Shown here piece by piece: positions 36,085 through 46,684 of a stretch of 64,000 nucleotides of DNA. The translations under genes were made by a program, and so were the position numbers. Each line of letters opens with the position of its first letter. The first letter of the stretch is position 1. The stretch is from Oxyruncus cristatus (lineage: Eukaryota; Chordata; Aves; Passeriformes; Cotingidae): contig VXAY01001311.1 in NCBI GenBank assembly GCA_013399855.1, positions 995,344 to 1,059,343 on the forward strand. The letters are read 5' to 3'. The notes beneath the pieces are model-generated. The model had not been told where the DNA came from and did no database searches. It was given only the letters and a program-made list of their open reading frames with translations.

Positions 36085-36903
36085 CATAGAATCATAGAAT
36101 CAGACGGGTTGGAAAGGACCTCTGAGATCATCAAGTCCAATCCTTGATCCAACACCACCTCGGTTACTAGACTATGGAACTAAGTGCCACGTCCAGCCTC
36201 GTCTTGAAAACCTCCAGAGATGGAGAATCCACCACTTCCCTGGGCAGCCCATTCCAATGGCTGATTACTCTCTCTGTACAGAATTTCTTTCTGATATCCA
36301 ACCTAAACCTCCTCTGGCACAGCTTAAGGCCATGCCCTCTTGTCCTACTGCTGGTTCCTGGGAGAAGAGACCAACCCCCACCTGGCTACAACCCCCTTTC
36401 AGAGAGTTGTAGAGAGCGATGAGGTCTCCCCTGAGCCTTCTCTTCTCCAGGCTGAACAACCCCAGCTCCTTCAGCCTCTCCTCACAGGACTTGTGCTCAA
36501 GTCCCTTCACCAGCCTCGTTGCTCTTCTCTGGACCTGCTCCAGCACCTCAATATCCCTCCTGAACTGAGGGGCCCAGAACTGGACACAGCACTCCAGGTG
36601 TGGCCTCACCAGTGCTGAGTACAGGGGAAGAATCACTTCCCTGTTCCTGCTGCCACACTGTCCCTGATCCAGGCCAGGATGCCATTGGCCTTCTTGGCCA
36701 CCTGGGCACACTCTGGCTCATGTTCAGCTTCCTGTCAATCCAAACTCCCAGGTCCCTTTCTGCCTGGCTGCTCTCCAGCCACTCTGTGCCCAGCCTGGGG
36801 CGCTGCAGGGGGTTGTTGTGGCCAAAGTGCAGGACCCGGCACTTGGCCTTGTTGAACCTCATCCCACTGGAATCAGCCCAACTCTCCAGTCTGTCCACAT
36901 CTA
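36085..36903 (-). mobile_element. CR1 LINE, longest and best-preserved copy (ORF2 C-terminus + 3' UTR)
   Basis: The 3' end (left) shows two octamers, catagaatcatagaat. The 3' UTR contains the atcatcaagtccaatccttg and accacctcggttactagact segments, which differ from the other copies and fit another CR1 subfamily (CR1-J-like by memory). To the right comes the complement of the C-terminal half of pol. Two - strand frames, 36898-36548 and 36711-36265, carry the recognisable LINE pol segments [32 protein letters not shown] and [18 protein letters not shown]. They are in different frames, so at least one frameshift lies near 36640-36715. It is 5'-truncated at about 36903; RT palm and endonuclease are absent, so it is inactive. 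Confidence 0.97.
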
Positions 36904-39900
36904 TTGGTCAGAATTTCTTCACTTCCTGTATAAAAGAATTCCTCTTCATGTCAATTGGAATTGTTGCTAAAGTTGTATTTCGGACTAACAAGATAATGTA
37001 ATTGCTAAAACATGCCTCCAAATCCCATACTGTGATTAAAGCTATGTGTGTTCCACAAGCTCTGTGGAGTGTGTGTCTGATATTAGCTGGCCAGTGTTGT
37101 TAAAACAGAGGTTATAACCTGCCAACCTTGTGGTGTTTTCAGTTGATTCTCTTTTACATATGCACACAAATGCCCTCCCACAAAGAGAGCTCACATTAGC
37201 TTTGTCTGTGGGCACTTTAAAAGAGGATTTCACAATACATATTCATATTAGGAACATTTTCCAGTGGTGTATCAGTGATGCTCAAAATTAAATCACATCT
37301 GTTTACCGTTGCACTTGTCATAGTCTGCAAACTAGAAATACAAATTTACTAAATTCAAGTCTCTTTGGGCTTATCTAAAGAAATGAGCCCAACAGAAAAC
37401 AACTGTAACCATGAGTGACAATATAGATAGACAGCATCTGGAAATTGGGAATGTGTTACGGATGCACCTCATCATCAGACCCCCTTGAAAAGGGCTCGTA
37501 TTTTTTGAATTAAAGCAGATGAAAGCATGTGCCTGATTCTTGTTTCCACCTGGGGTGTGGAAATTATGAAGAGCACGTTACTTTAAATACAAGAGTTTAA
37601 AAAAGGACCTATTCTTACAAATTAATTTCCAGTACTTACTGGATGTCAGGGATATATTGCAAAAGTAAAGACCAGCATCATCCAAGTCAGCCTACTTTAA
37701 AACAGGCTGAAGATTTCTAAGGTGGCTGGGCATCAGCAGCAGCTCTGCTGCAATCACTTACAGATGTGAACTGATTTAGGAGGAAGAAATATTTTTTTCC
37801 AAGTGAAAGTGTTCATGAAAAAAAAAAAATTGTAAAAGCCAGCATAATATATTTGCCTTCAGAAAAAGTTGTTTGGGTCTGGCATAATCCTAAAAAAAGG
37901 GTTAGGTCCTAGTGATAGCTGATTCCAGGTGAATTTTTCACAATAACAACAATTTAGGAAACATTACAGATAAGCAAGGAAGAGGACAAGATGTCAGGAG
38001 CCCCCTTTGCTCAGAAATCACGATACCTTGGTAGGGAGGGACTAGCCCTTCCAGGGTTTCTTCCTGTGGTGGCTGTTAGGATTTCTTTTCTCACTTCCCT
38101 GGTGCCCAGATCCTGCCATTTCAGACCAGCGTTGTTTCTCACCTGCCTGGGGCTCAAGGACCCCCTCAGACACCTTCTCAGCTCTAACTGTGTTGCTGAA
38201 AAGAAGGAGGGGGATGTTGGCTGGGGTAGAGCAGGAGTACAGGCAGTGACAATGAAGTGGGAAAGTACACAGGAGTCCGTGAAGGAGTCCAGAGTCAGAG
38301 CAGAGCATGAAACCAGCACCGTGACTGCTGTGACCCTCCCAGCTCCTGCCAGCTTTGCCACTACACTTACAGGGCTCTGCAATACTGACGTGGCACAGCT
38401 TTGGTGCCCATCACGCTTCTTGAGAAGCCTTCAAGGAGCACGGGGAGAAATCAAACAACAGTGCTGGATACACCACATGCAGATGTGAACACAGCCCTTG
38501 AGAGGGGCTCCTCAGAGAGGGCTTGATTTGGAAGGTGTGTTGCACTCTGGCAGAAGTGACACTGATATTCCAGTCCAGCAGAAAATGAGACTGGATGAGA
38601 AAGCCAGGACCTTACAGCAGGGTTTATCACAAGCCACAAGACCTGTTCAACACTACATGCTTTCTACTTTCCTCTGCTTCTGACCCCCATGGATACTAGC
38701 CCTCCCACATTCATCAAGTACAACATTGCTGGTGTGCTGACCTCCAGCTTTACAATTAAATGACAATTAAAACGCAGGATTCCTGGCTGCTGTTTCTCCC
38801 TCCTGGCCCCAGAGGATGTCAGAGATCGTACTGAGCTCTGTGGCCAGGACAGAGTTGCTAGTTGGCTCCACGACGGCTGTCCACACTACCTGTCAAAACG
38901 AGTTATATTTTGGGTATCAGCTGGCAATTTTAGGTATATGTATGTCAGTCAGCTCTCATAAAAGGCATTTGAATAAGGAACAAATCAATGGGATACCAAG
39001 GAATTTGAAATTATAAAGCTATGGTCTATGTAAGTGGTATACAACAGAAGCATAGGTACACTTACCTGACTTTGATCAGGTGCTCTCACACATATAAAAA
39101 GTATAGAAAAGATTCTTTGAACTACAGAGGAAACTTTTTATATCAGTACAACTTAAAAAGTATCCCAAACCTGCATACACTGTGCTGGTGTTTATCTTAC
39201 TTGAGAGAAAGCAAAGGTATGTGGACTGTTAGAATAATATTTTCCACCATCATAAGGGAATGCTAAGTTTGGACAATTTTCATATAAATAGGATTTTATA
39301 AGTTGGTCGTAATCCAAAACAGAGTAAGTGAGCCACTTCACTTTACATACTAGAGTAATTAATTATCCTTTTAACAAAATTGATTGTACCAAGAGAACAT
39401 TTTTTCCCCCCAGGAAAAAAAAAAAAAACCTACAAAATTTTAACCAGTTAAAATCAAGAAACTAATAAAAACCATCAGCAATTAACATGAAAAATATTTT
39501 GCCCTTTTAATGTGATTAGCCTTGATTCTATTTGAAAAAGCAATACAGAGGAAGTGAGCTCTTCGCTATATCTGGCAAGAAAAGAGATATAAAAGAAATA
39601 AAGGAAAGAATGATTGAAAAGAGGGGGCTTTTTAAATGTAGATTTGATACTGTAGTGATAATTTAGCTTGGTTCTAAGTACACTGGGCAATAAATAGCCT
39701 CATAAATGTGCTGGGTAAACTCTAAGGATACAGCAAGGAGCCATTTATTGCCTTGTAACCTCAACGGCAAACTAAAATTATCTCCTAAATAACAGATTTT
39801 CTAGTTGCACTGAATTATTTTGTAACAGAGGGGCAATAACTTCCCTCTATCTCTCCCCTGGTTACCAGTAAAATGAACAGCATGAATTAGTTCCAGGTAG

Positions 39901-40562
39901 TGTAAGGTGTCACTATTTTTAGCAAATTCAACCTTGAAAACTGTTCCAAGCTAACTAAAGTGAAAACCAGGCTGGTTTTGGGGTTCTTTCATGTGGTTTC
40001 CGGGAAAAACGAAGCACTTGCTATCTTCTGATGAGACTCCATGTGAAAATTCATCTATGTATCCCCAGAAAAAGCCGGCACTTTAACTTTGGGTACTGTC
40101 ACACCATAGGGTAACAAGTGGTGCTGACTGGGGACACCCACCACTGCTGGTGCAACTGATGTTCAGGTTGACAAAAACCAGCTTGAAAACTTCATGAGAC
40201 CTTTAACAATTCATGCCCTGACCTGTCTGATCTCTGGGGAGCACTTGAGAGCTGCACTGGGGGACAAGCTGCCTCTTGGAGGTGCCCAAGGTCCTCCTCT
40301 CCACCCCTGACCAAACACCTCCACAGCTTCCCTGGCCAGTTGTACTCAGTTGTATTGAATAAAGTGATTAATTAAAGACTACTGAGAGATGGAGGGGGGA
40401 TGTGGTGTCTTTTATTTTAGAGATGGGCTGAAAAAATCCAGAAATAACTTACAATACAAGAATTCACATCTTAGATACACTGGCATATTAAGTTCAGATG
40501 GTCTAAAGGTCTCTAATCAAACTATTCTTTTTCTCCAACCATTACCCAGCGATGCCAAGTAT
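36904..40562. other. Unique sequence with a GC-richer island, no gene recognised
   Basis: Bases 37990-38700 are GC-richer. A 165-codon + frame from ATG at 37991 and opposed - strand frames overlap here, but none has a recognisable domain. A-tracts lie at about 37819-37830 and 39417-39428. Bases 40140-40370 are GC-moderate and end with AATAAA at about 40356, without other signs of a transcript end. Confidence 0.45.
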
Positions 40563-40756
40563 CAGAGTCACAGAATGGCTTGGGTTGGAAAGGACCTTAA
40601 AGATCATCTTGTTCCAATCCCTCTGCTGTGGGCAGACACACTTTTCACTAGACCAGGTTCCTCAGAGCTCCATCCAACCTGAGCTTGAACACTTCCAGGG
40701 ATGGGGCAGCCACAGCTTCTCTGAGCAACCTGCACCAGTGCCTCACCACCCTCTCA
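40563..40756 (-). mobile_element. CR1 LINE 3' fragment (short)
   Basis: It starts cagagtcacagaatggcttg, then the CR1 3' block (ggaccttaaagatcatcttg, actagaccaggttcctcaga, cttccagggatggggcagcc, tctctgagcaacc), and stops abruptly at cctcaccaccctctcacg. It is the shortest complete-ended copy in the window. Confidence 0.93.
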
Positions 40757-43599
40757 CGTATTCACTCGGAAACTGTTATCATGCACATTTCTGAACTTCA
40801 AGCAAAACCCAGTTCAAGTTCAAGTTTTATTCCATCTAAGCTATCTCACCCTAAGTTATCTACAACTGCCAGTATTCTTACAACTCACTAATATTGGCAT
40901 TATAACTAGGAGTTAACTGGACTGAGAAAATTCTATATATGGAAAATACCAACAAACAGTGTAAAAGGGTAGAACAAAACGTTCTTTGTCAAATGCAAGT
41001 TCAAGTTTGCACTCAGAAATACACAAAGATCTATAATAATAATATTTATCTATCACTTATCTAGTATCTCAGACATTTTACAATGAAACAAACAAATTAA
41101 TTCCCAAGTTGCAAGAGTAAGGCAGTCCAAGTTAGTATAAAATCATAAATAAAACCAAGATACAATGCCAAGAGCTTTCTGGAATGGAGACGTTTTTATT
41201 TCAAAACAAGTAATGCTGTGTTGGTTCACAGGTCAAAAAGTCACATAGGCAAAAATACTGGCAACATGTCAAGTGCTCTTGAATACGCCAACTGTCCCCT
41301 TTCTTCCTCAAAGTAATGAATATTCATATAAAACAATTTTTGCACTTTGAGGTCACCTTGGCAGCAGAGGGAATTGTAGGCCTATCTGAATAAAAAGGTA
41401 AATCAATAAGCAGGTAAGTAAATTCTTGGTGCTGGGAATGAGCACATGGAGCGCAGGGAATGCAAATCTGATTGGGTTTCCCAAGCTGCAAACACTGCTA
41501 TGTGAACAATCACTGAGTACACTGTTTTTTTCACATGGCCTGCATGGATTCTGGAGCGAAAGCAAGGCAAGATAGGCAGCATAGGTCTGGTAGGATAAGG
41601 GAAAGATGCCTAGCCTGAGGCATTGGCAAAAGGAAAACCATCTGTGAGCTGAATGTGCTGCTTCTGTTCAGAGGATCAGACTCTTCCCCACATTCTGAAT
41701 ATGTGGCAATTATGCTAAGAAAATACACTGACTCCATGTCACTTGTTGGTAATTTTTTGCCAAACAGAAACTAACTTCCAAAGCTCCAAATTATCTTTAC
41801 TAATTAGTGTAGGAAGCAAGAGTATAATGTAGTCAGAAATTACCAAAAATGTCTAGAAACAAGTTCTTTAAAAGCCTGGAAGTCAAAAACTACTGTTTAT
41901 AAAATTCAACTCCAGCTTTGCAGGAAATTCGTGGAACTCTCTTGGCATATCACAGTTCCTTACATAGCTGAGTTTCAGAGATGCCCTTCAGATATTTTAT
42001 GAAAAAGTAAGTGTTCTGTGGGTAAGCAGTGACATACAGTCATCTTCTTGGCAGTGAGATTTGCCAAGTAAAGCCACTGGATAGACATAAGACCCTCCAA
42101 AAGATGAAACACCTAATCAAAGTTAAAGTTTAGGCATGACATAGGCAATGTTAATAATTATATTGGACATGCTCTGCCAAAAAGCAGTTCAAGAGCGGAG
42201 GAAGGCACAGAATGTGAAAGAGAAAAGGAGACTGAAAGAATAGCATCCTGGAGATACCCTGTCAGCATCTGCCAGAGGGACTCGAGCAATAGCCAGTTTG
42301 GACAGTGGCCAGTACCATCTGTGTAATATCTTACGCTATGTGGAAATGAAAGCCAAACCGAGGCACTTCAGTTAATACCAGGAGCTCTTCGCTTCACCTC
42401 TGATTTCATGGACCCTCCACCTTCCAAGCTTCACCTGAAAGTCCCAACACAACAATGTAACACCAAGGAGTAGAAAGTTTTCTTACCAATAGGAGAACTT
42501 TGAAATCGGTGAACTGGAATTTGATGGTACATTTCAAACTCTGAAGTGAGGGATAAAAATGCTTAAATCTGAAACACAGCTGTTTCTGCCTCTTATAAAG
42601 ACTCTAAAATTATGGATATCCTCTTACTTAACAAGTACATCCATAAATGGGTGCTATCAATATGGTCAAATCGGATAACAGAAAAAACTCACAACATATT
42701 AGGAAAAAGTGCATCTTTTCCATAATCCTGTTGACCCCAATGCTTGGTTTTGACTCCTTGAGTTAAATGTAGCAAGTTATTTTTATACCGGTCTATAAAA
42801 AATGCAAAAGGACCAAGAAATTTTGTAGAAGACCAAAAAGATGCTTTTGAAAGAAGGATTAATAAGTGAAAAAAAATAATGCATTTACTTTTTGTTAGCA
42901 GGAGAATGAAGAAATTAATGGAATCAAGTCCACTGTGTATTTCCACTGTGTATTAACAGTGCACTCTTTTCTGGAATACTTGATGAAGCTTATAATGTTG
43001 CCTTACCAAAACTATTAAATTTTGTCTGCATTCAGCATACCTCTTAACTTGAGGAATTTGATGTATACATCAACTTTCTGGAGATGTGCTGAAGATTTCA
43101 GAAATGTTCCAAAAGAATCAAGGCTTTTACCTCGTACTTTCACCTGGGAAAATAATGTATGTTTGCCCAGAAAATTCTTACTGGAAAGTGCAGAAATTTG
43201 TGCGCCTCATTTGAAAGCTCTTGTAGGACTTAATCCAACGAGGCAATCAGAAAACACTACAATAAAAGGACAAACCATGTAAGGGTCAATCAAGTCATTT
43301 GCTCACTCAAACAAAAGTGATGGCTTATTTTGTCACAACATACAGACCTAACAGAACAACGTTGTCAGCAAATACAGGCTCTGTGAAGAGGCTATACATT
43401 CTCCAAGTTCAGTTCTCCATTTCTTCAGCATCCACCTAAGCCTGACAAGGACATCGCTCGTTCCTAAGAGATTTTAAAATTCTTCTCTTTCTCCATTTCG
43501 GCCCCCTCTGACATGCCTGGCTCCTTCCTGCATCAGAGGTTTGTCCCTAGAGGAACAGTCTGGGTTGGGCACCTTTAAAGTGCTTGGTGCAGCTCATAT
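40757..43599. other. Unique AT-rich sequence
   Basis: No gene recognised. Bases 41030-41130 (ataataataatatttatcta then cagacattttacaatgaa) resemble an ancient amniote SINE-type repeat whose consensus has aataataat followed by a cttta-caa motif; low confidence. A perfect donor-like caggtaagt lies at 41411 with only a weak upstream acceptor. Confidence 0.4.
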
Positions 43600-44035
43600 C
43601 ACAGAGTGATAGAATAGTCTGGGTTGGAAGGGACCTTAAATTTCAGATCATTCCAACCCCCCTGCCAGGGGCAGGGACACCTTTCACCAGACCAGGCTGC
43701 TCAGAGCCCCATCTTGCCTGAATCTGAACAGTTCCAGAGATGGGGCATCCACAGCTTCTCTAAGCAACATATTCCAGTGCCTCACCATCATCACAGTAAA
43801 GAATTTCTTCCTAATATCTAATCTAAACCTTCCCTCTTACATTTTTAAGCCATTCCCCCCTGTTCTGTCACTCCAGGCCCTTGTGAATAGTTCTCTCTCC
43901 ATCTTTCTTGCAGGCTCCCTTCATATACTGGAAGGTTGCAATTAGGTCACCCCAAAGCTTTCTCTTCTCTAGGCTGAACAATCTCAGTTCTCTCAGCCTT
44001 TTCTCATAGCAGAGGCTTTCCATTCCTTGAGTTGT
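43600..44035 (-). mobile_element. CR1 LINE fragment (3' UTR + end of pol)
   Basis: It begins cacagagtgatagaatagtc and carries the CR1 3' block (ccaacccccctgccaggggc, ccagaccaggctgctcagag, gatggggcatccacagcttc). It then runs through the complement of the pol C-terminus. The - strand frame 44080-43868 still reads YEKRLRELRLFSLEKRKLWG, the conserved CR1 pol end. It is 5'-truncated near 44035 and non-functional. Confidence 0.95.
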
Positions 44036-44260
44036 TTCTTCCCTGATATTTACAAAATGAGACAAAGCATGACAGTTCACAACTTGAACTAGTAGCTCAT
44101 ACTAGTGAATCTCTAGTCAAATCCATTGTGAAGTAAATTATTTCCTTGTAGATACAACCGAATGAAGTTTGGCTTGGACAGCAAGATGCCATGAACACTT
44201 CCAAAGTCCATCTTGCAATTTTCACCTGGGGAATTTTAATTAACATTTCTTCCATACAAG

Positions 44261-44310
44261 TTTCCATGCTAACTAGGGCCTTTGACTTCCTCCAAACCCA
44301 AGAACTTAAG
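44261..44310 (+). other. Weak exon candidate
   Basis: The acceptor-like aacatttcttccatacaag ends at 44260, and a strong donor, cttaag|gtgagttta, has its GT at 44311-44312. The 50-bp body is open in one frame. No known peptide is recognised. It is 225 bp beyond the CR1, in unique sequence. Confidence 0.2.
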
Positions 44311-44521
44311 GTGAGTTTAATCCACACTGGCTGGAGGTGCACATGGATTATTGCCTCTAGGATCCACCAGTCTTTCAATTTATATTGAGCAATTCTGCAT
44401 TCTCAGTCCAGTAAGTGACTTGGATAATCCTGCTCATGAAAAACTGCTTTTCTGGGGGAGCCGAATAAAGGAATCTGTACAATATCCTCCAGGTAGAAAG
44501 TCAGTATTACACCTAAAAATT

Positions 44522-44522
<1 letters not shown>

Positions 44523-44567
<45 letters not shown>

Positions 44568-44582
44568 GATAGATAGATAGAT
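44523..44582. repeat. TAGA tetranucleotide microsatellite
   Basis: About 60 bp of TAGA units with one interruption (gatgatag) near 44566-44571. It is likely to be length-polymorphic. Confidence 0.97.
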
Positions 44583-44667
44583 ATGTACAAATGTATGTTT
44601 GTATTTTTATCCATTTAACACTGTATGATGTGTTTATTTATTTGTTTATATTTCCATGATTCTCATG

Positions 44668-44790
44668 AGCGCTCCAAAAATTATGGAAAGTCCACTGAAG
44701 CCTATGGAATAATTCCTCTGTGCGCCAAATGTAGACTTCAGATAAGCCAGTATAATATGGAATTGTTCCATAAATTTGAAATGCATCCAC
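44668..44790. repeat. Possible remnant of an ancient self-complementary repeat
   Basis: The segment gtccactgaagcctatgga, followed by ataattcctctgtgcgccaaa, resembles the centre and arm of an old amniote repeat family with a cattgacttcaatggag-type core. It is strongly diverged, and its ends are unclear. Confidence 0.25.
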
Positions 44791-45561
44791 TTGCAAACAA
44801 TGTGTAGAAATCTGAATGACAGACTTATAAGAATTTGTAATTATAAAGAGTGACAAAAGTCCAAGGATTGTCACAGATCCTCAAGCAAGAAGATCATACC
44901 TAGATAATCTTACAAAATAAGAATACACGATAAGAAGTTCACGCATAAGTAACTTTACACTTTTGTCCCAATGCAGTTCAGCACATACAGATGAAGAAAT
45001 TACATATTTGTGAAGAGAAGCAATGTGGTCACCACCCCTTTTTAGTTACCAGTTGAAATGAAAAAGCTCAACAAATTAATACATGAAATTCTCCTGCCAA
45101 GAAATATGAAATCGATTATACAATGTCAAATCCAAAATTCAAATTAGACACTCTTATTGCTATTCTTTACCTGTAACATTTTATCCATTTTTTTTAATCT
45201 CTTATAACCTTATCTCAAGATTTCCAAGTGTTATTTCTTGTCCATCTTACAATCTTCGCCCTTAGAACAAGATTTATAAATCCTTCTTTCTTTCAGTGAA
45301 GAGCAGCACTTTACCTGACTCTCTCTGATTTTTCAATGTTCCCAATTTACTTGGATGGAAAATTTCTTTCCGCGCTCTTCTGTCTTTTTAGCAGACTAGG
45401 AGAAAGTACTGGAAACAACAAACCCTTTAGGGTCGCAAGCACTTAAAAAGTTAATGTGTGGTTTTCTTGCTAGGGGCTAGGCGGAACAGCTGGGATTTCT
45501 GCCATCTCAACAAAAAAAAACCTGTGCAGTCCTGATGCCAAGGTAACCAAGGTTCCAGGAG

Positions 45562-45627
45562 AAAAAAAAAAAAAAAAAAACCTCAAAATGTTGGATCCGA
45601 AAATCCCACTTAAAAAAAAAAAAAAAA
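45562..45627. repeat. Two A-tracts (A19 and A16)
   Basis: A19 at 45562-45580 and A16 at 45612-45627 are separated by 31 bases. No retrocopy body is recognised upstream. Confidence 0.95.
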
Positions 45628-46008
45628 GATATTCCAGCAACTGTATTGATCTAGAGGGAAAGGAACACTCAGTGTGAATCAAAAGGCATCTAACGATCAT
45701 GCCAGTTCTGTGAGATCATTAAAGGCACAATGTAGACTACTAAATGTAGACTGTCAGAACACCAAAGCAAACGAAAGACTTGCAACGTTTCAATGTGCAA
45801 TAAGTAAATTGAAACTTTATAGGCCACTTCTTAAGTACTTTTAGTGGACTGTTAGAAATGACCTAAGAAAACCATAATATTTTACTTTCTCTGTATTGAA
45901 AAATTATCTCCCCCGACGTGATTTTCAATATAAAGAGTTAAATATAACAAACTGGTCCAGTTCTGGTTACTGGATTATTACGGCAGGTAAATGATGCAGT
46001 AATTAAGG

Positions 46009-46085
46009 GCTAAACTTCACCCCTAAATAATGAAATGCAACTTCCCATGTGAAACACATGGGAAGCTTTTGTGAAGACGAGATGA
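46009..46085. repeat. Hairpin-forming repeat remnant
   Basis: It contains a perfect 11-bp inverted repeat, cttcccatgtg-aaa-cacatgggaag (46041-46065). The left flank, gggctaaacttcacccc, resembles the outer arm (gggccaaattctgcccc type) of an ancient palindromic amniote repeat. The hairpin is directly visible; the family assignment is tentative. Confidence 0.4.
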
Positions 46086-46665
46086 CTAAAAAAGCTGAGA
46101 AAACTAAAACATATGTTGAAGGAAGACAGATGAAAGTTTTTTCTAAGGAGTTTATTGTGGGCCAGACAAACGCTTAGCAAACCTCATGGTAGTCCTGTTT
46201 CTTTCAGGGAGTATTACATGGGCTCTGAACCTGAGAAATACATTCATCAAAAACCCTGTGGGAAGGCAACTAAGAGGTTGTGTAAATTGCGAATTTGGGT
46301 TAGCTAGGTTATATGTAGACACTATGAAATGAAGATCTTTGACTGTCTTAAATAACAAAGCTTATTAGTACTGTCTTCTCTTAATCTCTTTTCTATTATA
46401 TTTTCATGTTCCTCCTCTTTGGATGCTCTGTAGATATTTGCAAGCTGTCAGGACTGCTACAGAGGATTGATCAGCAAGGCACAGTACACACCCCATAGCC
46501 ATCACCAAGTAGCATCTAAATATTCATCATGAAATTCTTCGTTTAAAAAAATTGGTTTATTTCTCTTAAACGTACACTTTCCTGTTTCCTATTAAGTGGA
46601 TCAATAATATGGTTCAAGATTTTTCAAGTGTCTTTGCTCTACGTGACTGTTGAAGCTAAAGCAAT

Positions 46666-46684
46666 AAAAAAAAAAAAAAAAAAA
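46666..46684. repeat. A19 tract
   Basis: It is preceded by gcaat, so AATAAA runs directly into the tract. No separate polyadenylation context or retrocopy body was seen. Confidence 0.9.

Noticed and set aside
37991..38488. 165-codon + strand frame starting with ATG
   Set aside because: Lies in a GC-richer island with open frames on both strands; no domain, no splice or promoter context.
46600..46684. Processed retrocopy suggested by AATAAA running into A19
   Set aside because: No recognisable mRNA body upstream and no target-site duplication; simple A-tract is sufficient.
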